Source: Wolbachia endosymbiont of Ctenocephalides felis wCfeT (GTDB lineage: Bacteria > Pseudomonadota > Alphaproteobacteria > Rickettsiales > Anaplasmataceae). From it: a stretch of 64,000 nucleotides of DNA. Position 1 is the first letter of the stretch, and each line of letters opens with the position of its first letter. The stretch is taken from contig NZ_CP051156.1 in the NCBI RefSeq assembly GCF_012277295.1, positions 1,431,539-1,495,538 of the forward strand, read 5' to 3'. The notes under the pieces are model-generated. The model was not told the origin of the DNA, made no database searches, and saw only the letters and a list, made by a program, of their open reading frames with translations. Below are positions 1 through 10,368 of this stretch, in pieces. A program made the position numbers and the translations under genes.

Positions 1-1
1 A

Positions 2-286
2 GTTCTTATAACTAATGCTTTTAAACGGTCAATGAAGAAATTGCATAGTAATCAATTACCTAAGCTTGAAGAAGCTATAAAACAAATTCAAAATCACCCA
101 TATATCGGAGAGCAAAAAGTAGGTGATCTTGCTGGTATTTATGTATATAAGTTCTTTATTTTTAATCAATTAATTTTACTTGCTTACCTTTATAATGAGC
201 AAAATAATGAATTAACACTTTTTGCACTTGCCCCACATGAAAATTTTTATAGAGACTTGAAGAAGCAAATTAAAGATATCACTTAG
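2..286 (+). CDS. RelE/ParE-family toxin, 5' end outside the window
   Basis: The frame is open from base 2 and reads VLITNAFKRS into the first ATG at base 32, so the true start probably lies left of the window and that ATG is internal. What remains (94 residues from base 2) has the RelE/ParE layout: an N-terminal helix pair (LPKLEEAIKQIQ), a Gly-containing hairpin (YIGEQKVGDLAGIYVYKF) and alternating strands ending in FYRDLKKQIKD. RelE/ParE proteins are small type II toxins (RelE cuts mRNA on the ribosome, ParE targets gyrase), normally paired with a DNA-binding antitoxin. No partner is adjacent on the right; it could lie upstream of the window, or be one of the HTH_37 proteins nearby. The family call is by fold pattern; which subfamily is not clear. 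Confidence 0.6.
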   Translation, partial: VLITNAFKRSMKKLHSNQLPKLEEAIKQIQNHPYIGEQKVGDLAGIYVYKFFIFNQLILLAYLYNEQNNELTLFALAPHENFYRDLKKQIKDIT

Positions 287-888
287 CTCTATAAAAAAAC
301 ATACAATTATAATTCAGTAGGTACATTCTAAAAACTAAATCTTTATAATGAGATAGCTAGTTGCCTCGTCTATATTTCCTGCATTAACTGCAAAAATTCC
401 AATCATCACTTTCCACAATTATTAAGCTGATTAAATTTGTTGCCTGGTTATCAATGAGTAGAATCGCTCTTGGCTTACAATATGCATACAAAAACATTGA
501 CTCCTTGGAATTTCTCATGTTTTAAGTAGCCTATTACTCACCTATTAAATAGTAGCTGCCCTTTTTCTTAAAAAGCTTGAAAGACGAATGCATTAAAAAA
601 GTGGGCCAACTTCTTGCTTTTTATTTCTTCATAACCGAAATGTCTCCAGTAAGAAGCTCATTTAATTCCATAACAAAGATATTTTGTAGCATGATAGCTT
701 GAGTTATTTTTTTATCCATTTTATGATTATTAAATACCTCACTATTCCTATTCAAAACCTAACATCTTAGTTGCAATATTAAGAAAATGAACTTACATAC
801 CTAATCTTAACGTATTAGATATATATTATAATATCTTCATATAGCTTAATATTTAATTAATTACGCAATCATTAGTTGTAAAAATAGC
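287..888. other. intergenic, no gene seen
   Basis: About 600 bases of A+T-rich DNA with stops in all frames. A 32-codon minus-strand reading frame (621-719) is the longest thing of note and has no supporting signal. The stretch may be the worn remains of an older gene, but nothing in it can be matched with confidence. Confidence 0.5.
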
Positions 889-917
889 TTGCACCTAGTG
901 TAAAAATGGAATATACT
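889..917 (+). promoter_or_regulatory. promoter with ACCTAGTG element, upstream of the ankyrin gene
   Basis: TTGCAC (889-894) and TATACT (912-917) are separated by 17 bases, a good sigma-70 match about 90 bases before the ankyrin start codon. ACCTAGTG (893-900) lies in the spacer. The same octamer, with the same 19-base step to the -10 box, occurs in the promoter at 9781-9808 before another HTH_37 gene, which suggests a shared operator. Confidence 0.5.
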
Positions 918-1004
918 AAAAATAGCAACAAGTAAACATATCATTTTTGCCTGTTGTTGAAGAGACCAAATTTTTGGAAGTGACACATTTTTTGTGAGGT
1001 TGAT

Positions 1005-1793
1005 GTGAATATCGGCAGGTCTTTGAGCCTAATACATAATAAAATTGATAGGTGTAGAAAATTTAAGCCTTACCTCTATCTATTCACCACTAGTTGGTTA
1101 GGAGCTTTTCTCCTTCGTCTTGCTGCTAAACATGGTTATAAAGACATGTTGCAATTCTTTATTGAAAATTTTGCAGATGTAAACGCGCGTGGTGTTAATC
1201 GTAATACTGCTTTACATTGTGCTGCTAGAAATGGCCATAAGGATGTTGTCAAACTTCTGCTGATTAGTGGTGCAAACATTAATGCTATGAGTAATAAAGG
1301 CTCTACACCATTGCATTACTCTGTAAAACGAGGTTTAGAAAGAATAGCTGAAATTCTTCTTGAAAATAAGGCAAATCCTAACCTTGAAGATGTAGATGGG
1401 TGTACTCCTTTGTATCTAGCTATAAAGGCTAAGAGCGATGAAATGGTAAAAATGCTTCTTAGACGTGGTGGTAGTGTTCATGTTATCGATAATAATTGTA
1501 ATACACCTCTACATGCAGCAGTCGATTGTGATTATGAAACAGCGGTAAGTGTACTTTTAAAAAATGGTGCATATGTAAACGCAACTGATAAGTATGACTG
1601 TACACCTCTGCATATAGCTGTAATGAGAAAAAATATCGCAATTACCACAATTTTGTTGAAACATGGGGCAAACGTTCATCTAGAAACTTCAGGACATACA
1701 GCATTAGAGATGGCTAAGGCTAATAATAGCAAAAAGATTGTTGAATTACTTATGGAATATGGAGCTGAATTAAAGCGGGGGAAGTTATGGTAA
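1005..1793 (+). CDS. ankyrin-repeat protein
   Basis: 262 residues starting at a GTG codon; the frame is open back to base 984 with no better start. From about residue 35 to the end it is built of seven 33-residue ankyrin repeats, each with the TPLHxA/TALHxA turn, a GHxxVVxLLL-type helix pair and a G(A/G)xVN/D loop (examples: NTALHCAARNGHKDVVKLLL and CTPLHIAVMRKN). The first repeat (LRLAAKHGYKDML) is less regular and the first 34 residues are basic and undefined. Ankyrin proteins mediate protein-protein contacts, and in Wolbachia are suspected host-interaction factors, often prophage-linked; no secretion signal is visible. Its 3' end overlaps the next gene by 7 bases, so the two are probably co-transcribed from the promoter at 889-917. 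Confidence 0.88.
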   Translation: MNIGRSLSLIHNKIDRCRKFKPYLYLFTTSWLGAFLLRLAAKHGYKDMLQFFIENFADVNARGVNRNTALHCAARNGHKDVVKLLLISGANINAMSNKGSTPLHYSVKRGLERIAEILLENKANPNLEDVDGCTPLYLAIKAKSDEMVKMLLRRGGSVHVIDNNCNTPLHAAVDCDYETAVSVLLKNGAYVNATDKYDCTPLHIAVMRKNIAITTILLKHGANVHLETSGHTALEMAKANNSKKIVELLMEYGAELKRGKLW

Positions 1794-2035
1794 AGAAAAT
1801 AAGAGCAAATGACGATAATGTCAAAAAGGAGTTGTTGAGCATTGTTAAAAGTGCAATTAGGGAAAATGGTTTGACCCAGAAAGAGGCTGCGAAAGTGCTC
1901 GAGACCGATCAACCAAAAATGTCTGCAATTGTAAATTTGAGAACAAAAGGACTAAGCCTAGAAAAGATTTTCATGTTCTTATCTCTATTGGGTTATGAAG
2001 TGGAAATTGTAGTGAGAAAAACTAATTTGAATTAA
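1787..2035 (+). CDS. HTH_37-type transcriptional regulator / antitoxin-like protein
   Basis: 82 residues. The region from residue 11 (VKKELLSIVKSAIRENG) through LTQKEAAKVLETDQPKMSAI to the hydrophobic tail LGYEVEIVVRK follows the HTH_37 (XRE-like) pattern: helix, helix-turn-helix with the QPKMS recognition helix, then a short helix and a C-terminal strand. Such proteins are DNA-binding repressors and often antitoxins of RelE/HigB modules. The ATG lies inside the end of the ankyrin gene (7-base overlap), with AGCGGGGGAAG just upstream as ribosome-binding site. Two relatives occur nearby, at 4150 and in the broken gene at 9842-13585. Which operator or toxin it works with is not shown. Confidence 0.8.
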   Translation: MVKKIRANDDNVKKELLSIVKSAIRENGLTQKEAAKVLETDQPKMSAIVNLRTKGLSLEKIFMFLSLLGYEVEIVVRKTNLN

Positions 2036-3997
<1,962 letters not shown>

Positions 3998-4149
3998 TAC
4001 TGTTATAGGTTGCCATTAATATCTCTTATAATATTTCTTACTAGCACAACTTTCTCATAGTTTATGGTATTTTTCCAATAATTTATAATAGATTTATATA
4101 AAGTTTCTGCTAACCTTATGCGAATTCTAATATAATAATAATAAGATGA

Positions 4150-4440
4150 ATGGAAATATTGTATATTACTAAAGCTCATACAAAAGAAACACTGATACAA
4201 ATGATAAATAAAGCAATAGATGATAATAAATGGAGCAGTAAAGAAACAGCACATATATTACAGACAGCTCTCTCGGACATTTCATGCATTAGAAGGTCAA
4301 AAGCTGCAAGTTTTTCATTAGCGAGACTTTTAACTTTTTTAGTGAGATTAGATTGCAGGGTAACAATTTCAATTAATAGTAAAGAGACTATAAAGCAAAT
4401 TGAGTATTTTGAGCTTGCAGCGACTTCTGTCTTAACATAA
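4150..4440 (+). CDS. HTH_37-like regulator, diverged
   Basis: 96 residues. LIQMINKAIDDNKWSSKETAHILQTALSDISCIR followed by FSLARLLTFLVRLDCRVTISI aligns by eye with the HTH_37 protein at 1787-2035: same spacing of the helix-turn-helix, the LSLEKI-type helix and the final strand. The recognition helix has lost the QP(K/M)(M/I)S motif (ALSDIS here), so binding specificity is probably different or decayed. The start could be this ATG; an ATG four bases upstream leads to an early stop. It stands alone between ligA and the intron-split Rpn gene. Confidence 0.6.
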   Translation: MEILYITKAHTKETLIQMINKAIDDNKWSSKETAHILQTALSDISCIRRSKAASFSLARLLTFLVRLDCRVTISINSKETIKQIEYFELAATSVLT

Positions 4441-4715
4441 AACCATGCAAAATTGATGTGTTGGATACATTACAATTTTAAGGGCAGTTATAGAAGCACT
4501 TATACGAGGGTATAGTTTTATACCACCTGAGCCCAAATCGACGTTCTAAGCTAATATGAGACAGACATTCTAAAACTTAACACTCTTAATACTCTAAGTT
4601 TAATGCATTGCTACTATTGTTAAGGGAATCACAACCAAAAGCAAACTTATATTTTAAATATTGAATATTTTGCATTAATGATGTATTATTGTTAATAATT
4701 TTGGAGCTTTTTTGT
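4441..4715. other. intergenic, no gene seen
   Basis: A+T-rich spacer between the HTH-like gene and the first exon of the Rpn-family gene. No hairpin, RNA gene or open frame stands out; TTGGAGC at 4701-4707 is a plausible ribosome-binding site for the ATG at 4716. Confidence 0.5.
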
Positions 4716-4761
4716 ATGCCATTTTCTAAATTTTTAGATCCAAAAAAACGATTTAACTTTT
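4716..4761 (+). pseudogene. 5' exon of the Rpn-family gene, split off by the group II intron
   Basis: From the ATG at 4716 the reading is MPFSKFLDPKKRFNF, then the intron begins with GTGCGAC. If one A is removed from the seven-A run at 4742-4748 the reading becomes MPFSKFLDPKNDLTF, which matches the usual N-terminus of Wolbachia Rpn/PD-(D/E)XK proteins (FLDPKND.xF followed by K.IFG) and joins without gap to KLIFGTEKN coded from base 7036. So this looks like the original start of the gene, now carrying both a homopolymer frameshift and an intron. The consensus is recalled from the family, not searched. Confidence 0.65.
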
Positions 4762-7035
4762 GTGCGACGTGAAAAGTCGCTTATTAAATTGTTTAGCAGG
4801 TCACCCTGACTAAACCGAGTGTTTTGCTACTCGTACCCTACTAGGCTGTACAAGTACAGTAATGTCTTGTGCAAAGCGTCTAGGACAACGTGCCCGCCTG
4901 AAAAGGAGAAGTTTGATCTGCGAAGAGAGGACAATGCTGTGAGTGTCAATATGGCACGGGTGCTAGGGTTGTATGGTATGGATAATGTAAGTGAACGATT
5001 ATAAGCATCGTTAAGTCGAACAAGCCAAAGACACTGACAGGCTTGAACCAAAAGGTATGTAGCTGGTTGTCAGACTGAACGTATCTGATACGCAAACACG
5101 AAAGCTACCGGTGTAGTAGATCGATCCTAACCCGTACGTTGTTTAATAAGTGGAACACGGAAACCCCATATATCTCTGGGTATCTTGATACTTAGTAAGG
5201 TTGATCGCGAGAAAGACTGATGGGTATGTGGGATTGGGAGTGTGGAAAAAGTGAATGCTCATCTGTAATGGATGTGATACAGGTTTAAACGTTACCTGGC
5301 TCGAAAGGGAACTGACGTCCACAATGGTCATCTTGGACAAGATTGTTTGTAAAACCTTTAAAGAGAGGAAAGCAGATGGTTACAGGTAAAATTGTAAGTG
5401 CACCTTTCGGTACTGCCGAGCACTGGAACCAGATTAACTGGTCTCGGTGCAAGAAAAATACAAAAAGGCTACAATCTCGTATTGTTCAGGCAACAAAAGA
5501 TGGTAGATGGAATAAAGTGAAAGCTTTACAACGTCTCCTCACACGTAGTTTTAGTGCTAAAGCATTAGCAGTTAAACGCGTGACTTCGAATAAAGGAAAA
5601 TACACATCTGGTGTCGATCGTCAGTTGTGGCAAACACCTTCAGCTAAATCTCAGGGAATTAAAAACCTAAGGCAACATGGATATAGTCCTCAACCTTTGA
5701 AACGGATTAATATCCCTAAGCCCACAGGCGGCAAACGACCCCTTAGTATCCCAACGATAAAAGACAGAGCTATGCAAGCCTTATACCTAATGGGACTTGA
5801 CCCTGTTGCAGAAACAATAGGAGATATACACTCATATGGGTTTAGAAAACATCGCTCAGCGGCCGATGCGGTAAGCCAGGTTTTTCTAACTTTGGCTAGA
5901 CATGACGCTCCACAATGGATTTTAGAGGCAGATATTAAGAAATGTTTCGATGAAATAGACCATCACTGGCTAGAAAGTACAATTCCAATAGAAAAAGGTA
6001 TTCTCAAGAAGTGGTTAAAATCTGGGTTTATAGAGAAACAAATGTTCCATTCCACAATAGCAGGAACTCCACAAGGTGGAATTATATCTCCTGTACTTGC
6101 TAATCTAACCCTAGACGGTCTTGAAGATGTTTTCATTAAACACTTTGGTAAGAAAGGGACAAAGAAACGCAAGGCAAGTGGTGTGCACCTGATCCGCTAT
6201 GCCGATGATTTTATAGTAACTGGAAAATCGAAAGAAATTCTTGAAACTAAAGTCAAACGGCTAGTAGAGGTTTTCTTAGGTTATAGGGGGTTAACCTTAT
6301 CAGCAGGAAAAACTAAGATCACACATATAAAACATGGGTTTGATTTTCTAGGTCAGACAGCGCGTAAGTACAGAACGAAATTAATCATCAAACCTTCAGT
6401 AAAAAGCATAAGCAGGCTACTGAAAAGCGTTCGGTGCTTGGTTCGTAAGAGTGGTGCACAAACCCAAGAAAAGGTAATTGAAGTCCTCTCACCTCATATT
6501 CGAGGTTGGGCCTATTATCATCGTGGGATATGTGCAAGAAAAGCTTACGAGAAAGTTGACCATGAGATTTTTAAAGCCTTATGGCAATGGTCAAAGCGCA
6601 GACATCCTAACAAAGGTAAACGCTGGATCAAAAGGAAGTACTTCAAAGTCATAGAAACCAGAAAATGGTGTTTTGCGGCTTTGACTAAGGATAAAGATAC
6701 AAACAAATGGAAAGAACTTTTCCAGGCGACAAGTGTATCAATTCGACGCCATAAGAAAGTTAGAGCAGTAGCTAACCCCTATGATAAAGAGTGGTATGCT
6801 TACTTTAAAGAACGTCAATCAAAAAAACTTTTCTCTTTGCAGAAATGGTGTAATATGATTAACGTTAGCTCTAAGAAGGGATTTGATATGTCCAAAAGTT
6901 CGAAGAAAATTGTAGCCGGTTCTCATCAAAAGGACTTAAGGTGGCTCGAGCCGTATGAGGGAAAACTTTCACGTACGGTTCCTAGAGGAGGGTTCAATGG
7001 GCAGGTATCTTAGTCCATTGAATCCTTACTCGTTC
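4762..7035 (+). mobile_element. group II intron (ribozyme plus maturase)
   Basis: The 5' end GTGCGACGTGAAAAGTCGC is the classic bacterial group II start. About 580 bases of structured, poorly coding DNA (domains I-IV) precede the maturase. Domain V is visible at about 6948-6981 (GAGCCGTAT ... ACGTACGGTTC). A domain VI-like hairpin follows: arms GGGTTCAATGG (6990-7000) and CCATTGAATCC (7015-7025), with an unpaired A at 7028. The 3' boundary is inferred: ending at 7035 leaves that A eight bases from the splice site and restores the Rpn reading, but the terminal bases are not a perfect AY, so 7029-7035 should be treated as a range. The host is the Rpn-family gene (exons at 4716-4761 and from about 7036). 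Confidence 0.8.
5376..7013 (+). CDS. ltrA: group II intron reverse transcriptase/maturase, endonuclease domain absent
   Basis: The frame opens at a TTG at 5343, but the ATG at 5376 has a strong ribosome-binding site (AGAGAGGAAAG) and is the likelier start (545 residues). Reverse-transcriptase blocks are clear: KPTGGKRPLSIPTIKDR, the HSYGFRKHRSAADAV region, GTPQGGIISPVLANL and the catalytic YADD about 286 codons from 5343. The maturase X domain follows (HIRGWAYYHRGI ... QWSKRRHPNKGKRWI). Relatives usually end with an HNH endonuclease carrying CxxC pairs; here the chain stops soon after EWYAYFKERQ with no such cysteines, and the last residues are translated from domains IV-V. Family members without endonuclease can still splice and retrohome less efficiently. 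It acts in the cytoplasm on its own intron RNA. Confidence 0.92.
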   Translation: MVTGKIVSAPFGTAEHWNQINWSRCKKNTKRLQSRIVQATKDGRWNKVKALQRLLTRSFSAKALAVKRVTSNKGKYTSGVDRQLWQTPSAKSQGIKNLRQHGYSPQPLKRINIPKPTGGKRPLSIPTIKDRAMQALYLMGLDPVAETIGDIHSYGFRKHRSAADAVSQVFLTLARHDAPQWILEADIKKCFDEIDHHWLESTIPIEKGILKKWLKSGFIEKQMFHSTIAGTPQGGIISPVLANLTLDGLEDVFIKHFGKKGTKKRKASGVHLIRYADDFIVTGKSKEILETKVKRLVEVFLGYRGLTLSAGKTKITHIKHGFDFLGQTARKYRTKLIIKPSVKSISRLLKSVRCLVRKSGAQTQEKVIEVLSPHIRGWAYYHRGICARKAYEKVDHEIFKALWQWSKRRHPNKGKRWIKRKYFKVIETRKWCFAALTKDKDTNKWKELFQATSVSIRRHKKVRAVANPYDKEWYAYFKERQSKKLFSLQKWCNMINVSSKKGFDMSKSSKKIVAGSHQKDLRWLEPYEGKLSRTVPRGGFNGQVS

Positions 7036-7929
7036 AAGCTAATCTTTGGTACTGAGAAAAACCAAAAAATTCTCATTCACTTCCTAAATGACATTCTAGG
7101 GTTTACTGAAGAAAATACAATACAAGAAGTAGAGTTCCTCGGTACTATAATGAACCCTGAAATTGCTTCTGACAGGCAAAGCATAGTTGATATTCTATGT
7201 AAGGATTCAATTGGTAGAAGATTCGTAGTTGAGATGCAAGTTGCTAGAGATAAAGGCTTTGAAAAACGTGCACAACTTTATGCTGCTAAAGCTTACTCTA
7301 GGCAATCATGCAAATACTTTGATTTACAAAAAGTATACTTCATTGCCATTTCTAATTGTAATTTATTTCCTCAAGATGTCTATTATATTTCGACTCATAA
7401 TATACGTGATATAAAAACCAATGGACACTACTTAAAAGACTTTCAGTTTGTTTTTGTTGAACTGCCTAAGTTTCCTAAAAGCAAGGTAGACCAGCTAGAG
7501 ACTACAATAGAACGTTGGTGTTTCTTCTTTCGGTATGCAGCGGAAACTACAGACGAAGATCTAAAAAAAATAGCAGAACAGGAACCAATAATAAAGCTAG
7601 CGTATGATGAATTGGATAAATCCAGATGGAAAGAAAAGGATCTAGTAGCATATGAAGAGAGGGATATGAATGTCGAAAAAGAAGAGGCTATTCTTGAACA
7701 ACGGCTTGATGATGCTACTGAAAAAGGTAAAAAAGAAGGTAGAGAAGAAGGTAGAGAAGAAGGCATCCAAATCGGCGAAGAACGAGGCATCCAAATCGGC
7801 GAAGAACGAGGTAAAGTTGAAGTAGCAAAGACAATGCTTGCTGATAATGTGGATGTTAACACTATTGCTAAGTTTACCGGCCTTTCCCCTGATGAAATAG
7901 AAAAATTACAAGAGAAGATTACTCTTTAG
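6997..7929 (+). CDS. Rpn-family PD-(D/E)XK nuclease / putative transposase
   Basis: From the ATG at 6997 the product is 310 residues. The core FGTEKNQKILIHFLNDILGF, then SIVDILCKDSIGRRFVVEMQV is the PD-(D/E)XK fold of recombination-promoting nucleases, with the catalytic D in VDILC and the E-x-Q pair in VEMQ. YFIAISNCNLFP and the helical middle are also family features. Near the end an EGREEGREEGIQIGEERG repeat forms a charged helix, followed by a LSPDEIEKLQ tail. The start is unusual: it and its AGAGGAGG site lie inside the group II intron's last domain, and the first residues (MGRYLSPLNPYSF) resemble the family N-terminus. An in-frame ATG at 6955 sits in domain V and is unlikely to be used. 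Confidence 0.8.
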   Translation: MGRYLSPLNPYSFKLIFGTEKNQKILIHFLNDILGFTEENTIQEVEFLGTIMNPEIASDRQSIVDILCKDSIGRRFVVEMQVARDKGFEKRAQLYAAKAYSRQSCKYFDLQKVYFIAISNCNLFPQDVYYISTHNIRDIKTNGHYLKDFQFVFVELPKFPKSKVDQLETTIERWCFFFRYAAETTDEDLKKIAEQEPIIKLAYDELDKSRWKEKDLVAYEERDMNVEKEEAILEQRLDDATEKGKKEGREEGREEGIQIGEERGIQIGEERGKVEVAKTMLADNVDVNTIAKFTGLSPDEIEKLQEKITL

Positions 7930-7946
7930 CGCAAGTGCTGTATAAA

Positions 7947-8852
7947 TTAGTGGAGTTTCGCCCGTTCATATCTGCTTAGCAGTTGTTTCACTAGCCTACT
8001 TCTTTCATCTACTAAATCAATTGGCTGAATGTACTTTGCTTCAATTTCCTCCATTTCTTTTTCCCGTTCTTTAATGCTATCCTGAATAACTTCAGTTGAA
8101 TATTTACTTTTTCCGCTTTCAAGTTCTAATTTTAGTCTTCTCACCTTGTACTCTAATTCATTAAATTTTTCATATTTTTTCAGAAGCTCAATCATTCCAT
8201 TTATTTTAGAGAGTAATTCTTCCTCTTCTATTTTTTCCATAATCATAGAAAGCAGAAACTTATCTATTTCATAATTAGCCTCTGGCCGATTTGCAAACAA
8301 TTCTATAGGATCCATATTATGCTTACATCCACACAGAAAGCCGTAAAGCCTTATCTTATTTTCAAGGTAATTTTTCATATCCTCCGAAAGATTCGGCTCT
8401 TCATAAGCTTTGGATAGTGCCTCATTTAGATAATTCAAATCCATCTTGCTTATTTCTTCAGGCAGCAAAATTGTCAATAAATGCTTCACTAACTCAACAT
8501 CATTCGATTTGACTGCTTGGTAAAGTGCTTCCCCTTTATTTTCTCTTAAATCGTAGAGCTTTGATGAGTCACCAAGACTAAACAGATAGTTGGTTAACCC
8601 ACCGCTCTCTACTACAATATTTGCTTCCCTCAGTGAATTTTCATCATCATAGGGTTTAAGCAATTCCCTTTCACTTACTTCTTCTATTGCAACTGCAACC
8701 TCACTTAGCTTTTTCAGCCGATCAATATCATTGCTTTCAGTTGCATCTTGTGCATCCTCCAGTACCTGCTGATACAGCTCTTGTTTTCCCTTATTATCTA
8801 AGCTTTCACAGTGTTTTTTCACCTCTAGAGGTGTTTGCAATAGTAGGTTCAT
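7947..8852 (-). CDS. unrecognised helical protein with one ankyrin-like unit and a coiled coil
   Basis: 301 residues, all predicted helical and highly charged. I do not recognise a family. GEALYQAVKSNDVELVKHLL (about residue 106) looks like a single ankyrin-type helix pair. From about residue 205 (KIEEEELLSKINGMIELLKK) to the end the chain has long heptad-like stretches of E, K and L, consistent with a coiled coil. There is no signal peptide or membrane segment. It lies 19 bases downstream of radC on the same strand, so the two are probably one transcript. The pairing with radC and the HTH_37 genes resembles WO-prophage accessory modules; a role cannot be assigned. Confidence 0.75.
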   Translation of the reverse strand: MNLLLQTPLEVKKHCESLDNKGKQELYQQVLEDAQDATESNDIDRLKKLSEVAVAIEEVSERELLKPYDDENSLREANIVVESGGLTNYLFSLGDSSKLYDLRENKGEALYQAVKSNDVELVKHLLTILLPEEISKMDLNYLNEALSKAYEEPNLSEDMKNYLENKIRLYGFLCGCKHNMDPIELFANRPEANYEIDKFLLSMIMEKIEEEELLSKINGMIELLKKYEKFNELEYKVRRLKLELESGKSKYSTEVIQDSIKEREKEMEEIEAKYIQPIDLVDERSRLVKQLLSRYERAKLH

Positions 8853-8871
8853 AATTAATCCTTAAATCCCA

Positions 8872-9552
8872 CTACAATAACTGATTTTCAGCAAAGCTAA
8901 AGTAATTTTTTTCTGTCACAATTATATGGTCTATTAGTTCTATTTCCATGCTGCTACATGCAAGTCCTAATATTTTAGTCAAACTTTTATCATGCTGTGA
9001 AGGTTTTGCCTCTCCTCCAGGGTGATTGTGAGCTATAACCATTGCGCTTGCTTCTACTAATAAGCCTCTTTTCATTATTTCTCTTGGGTGAAGTGATACT
9101 TTATCTAATGTTCCCTCTTGAATATACTCATCAATGATACGAGATTTCTTATCAAAATAAATAACACGAATACTTTCTCTATTTGATTGAGCTATTGTTA
9201 TTTTTAAGTATTCTATCAATTTTTTCTGATTCTCAACTATTGGCAGTTCTTCCAGGTCTTTTCTGAGCATTCTCTCAATTGTTTCTCTCACACACATAAT
9301 ACTTGCAACTGCCGAATTATTCATGCCAGTTACACTTTTCAGTTCATGAAAGTCAGCGCTAATCACCTTACCAACGCTTTTGAACAGCTCTAATAATTTT
9401 TCTGCAATTTCCCTGCTTTCCCCTTTATTGAATGAAGAGTATAAAATAAGCTCAACCAATTCAAGATCAAGTAATGATGACCGGCCTTTGCTTGATAGTA
9501 CTCTTGTTTCTAGTTCTTTTTTTCTATTGTTTGCGTTTTCACTATTATTCAT
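8872..9552 (-). CDS. radC: RadC family JAB-domain protein
   Basis: 226 residues, the standard RadC length. The N-terminal helix-hairpin-helix-like part (SSLLDLELVELILYSS ... LKSVTGMNNSAVASI) is followed by the JAB/MPN metal-binding domain with HNHPGGEAKPSQHD (about residues 175-188), preceded by the conserved glutamate region. Despite the name, RadC proteins are not proven repair enzymes; the domain is a zinc-dependent hydrolase fold and the genes are frequent on prophages and islands. It probably heads an operon with the coiled-coil gene downstream. Its promoter should lie in 9553-9780, where the sequence is very A+T-rich. Confidence 0.93.
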   Translation of the reverse strand: MNNSENANNRKKELETRVLSSKGRSSLLDLELVELILYSSFNKGESREIAEKLLELFKSVGKVISADFHELKSVTGMNNSAVASIMCVRETIERMLRKDLEELPIVENQKKLIEYLKITIAQSNRESIRVIYFDKKSRIIDEYIQEGTLDKVSLHPREIMKRGLLVEASAMVIAHNHPGGEAKPSQHDKSLTKILGLACSSMEIELIDHIIVTEKNYFSFAENQLL

Positions 9553-9780
9553 AAAAATTACCTATTAATTAGCTACTAAAAAATTTCAATTATTGACCTG
9601 CATTTTTTGCAAGTCGTGCCATAGGGCCATCAATTTTCCAAAAGATCAAGTCTTTTTTTGAAATTTTTTATAGTTTTATTTGTTAATAAAAATAGTAGAT
9701 ATAATTAATCTTTTAGCAATTATATTAAGGATAAATGCGTTAAAATACAATTTAATGCAATCAATAATAGAATAATTAAA

Positions 9781-9808
9781 TTGACCTAGTGCAATAGGTT
9801 AGTATAAA
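9781..9808 (+). promoter_or_regulatory. promoter with palindromic operator before the split HTH_37 gene
   Basis: TTGACC (9781-9786) and TATAAA (9803-9808) are 16 bases apart, 33 bases before the ATG at 9842. The spacer holds an inverted repeat, ACCTA-6-TAGGT (9784-9799). The left part, ACCTAGTG, recurs at 893-900 at the same 19-base distance from its -10 box. An autoregulatory operator for HTH_37 proteins is the natural reading, but is inference. Confidence 0.5.
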
Positions 9809-9919
9809 ATGGTTATATAAGCTTTTTTGTGGGTTAATATAATGAATAACTATATTACTAACGAAACACATTTTTCACAAACTATACAATTTAACAATAT
9901 TGAAAAGGTGAAAATAGCC

Positions 9920-10310
9920 CGAACAGAAAAATCTGTCAAATCAGAAAGAAACTCCTATTTTCTACTTTCTTGAATATAATTTTATGGAGAAGCACTTTTG
10001 CAGTTATAACCGAACAACTCACTGGTGCCTTAAGTGCCCGTAAAATAGCATGGTTTTGGGTGGAACGGTCAAATCATTGGTGGAGCCTAATTATGACTAC
10101 CCCGCTTAGCACCGAACAGAAAAATCTGTCAAATCAGGAAAAAACTCCCAATTTAAGTTTTTAGTAGTTTTTAAGTATAATTATAGGAAGCGCTTCTGCA
10201 GTTATAACCGTAATCTTCACTGGTGCCATAAGTGCCCGTCGTTTAGCGTGGTTTTGGAGGAACGGTCAGATCATTGATGGAGTCTTTTAGACTACCTCGG
10301 TTAGGAGATT
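9920..10310 (+). repeat. two tandem ~190-bp non-coding units, possible IS110 bridge RNAs
   Basis: Unit 1 (9920-10110) and unit 2 (10112-10310) both begin GAACAGAAAAATCTGTCAAA and share, in order, GCAGTTATAACCG, CACTGGTGCC, AAGTGCCCGT, the GCGTGG/GCATGG region and GGAACGGTCA, with more change in between. IS110 elements carry a structured RNA (bridge RNA or seekRNA) next to the recombinase gene. These units are in the right place and non-coding (only a spurious short frame at 9970-10164). RNA function is inference. Confidence 0.5.
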
Positions 10311-10368
10311 GTATTATCAACCGCCCCAAGCTGAAGCGCTTTACTTATTATAAATTATAGGAGCTATC

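Noticed and set aside
621..719. 32-codon minus-strand frame
   Set aside because: Too short, with no ribosome-binding site, conserved context or recognisable motif.
4819..5340. Short frames on both strands before the maturase
   Set aside because: They fall in the structured RNA part of the group II intron and have no coding character.
6955..6996. Earlier in-frame ATG for the Rpn gene
   Set aside because: It lies within domain V of the intron, has no ribosome-binding site and adds residues unlike the family; 6997 has a good site.
9970..10164. 64-codon frame in the IS110 leaders
   Set aside because: It crosses the boundary between the two repeat units and is not kept in the second unit.
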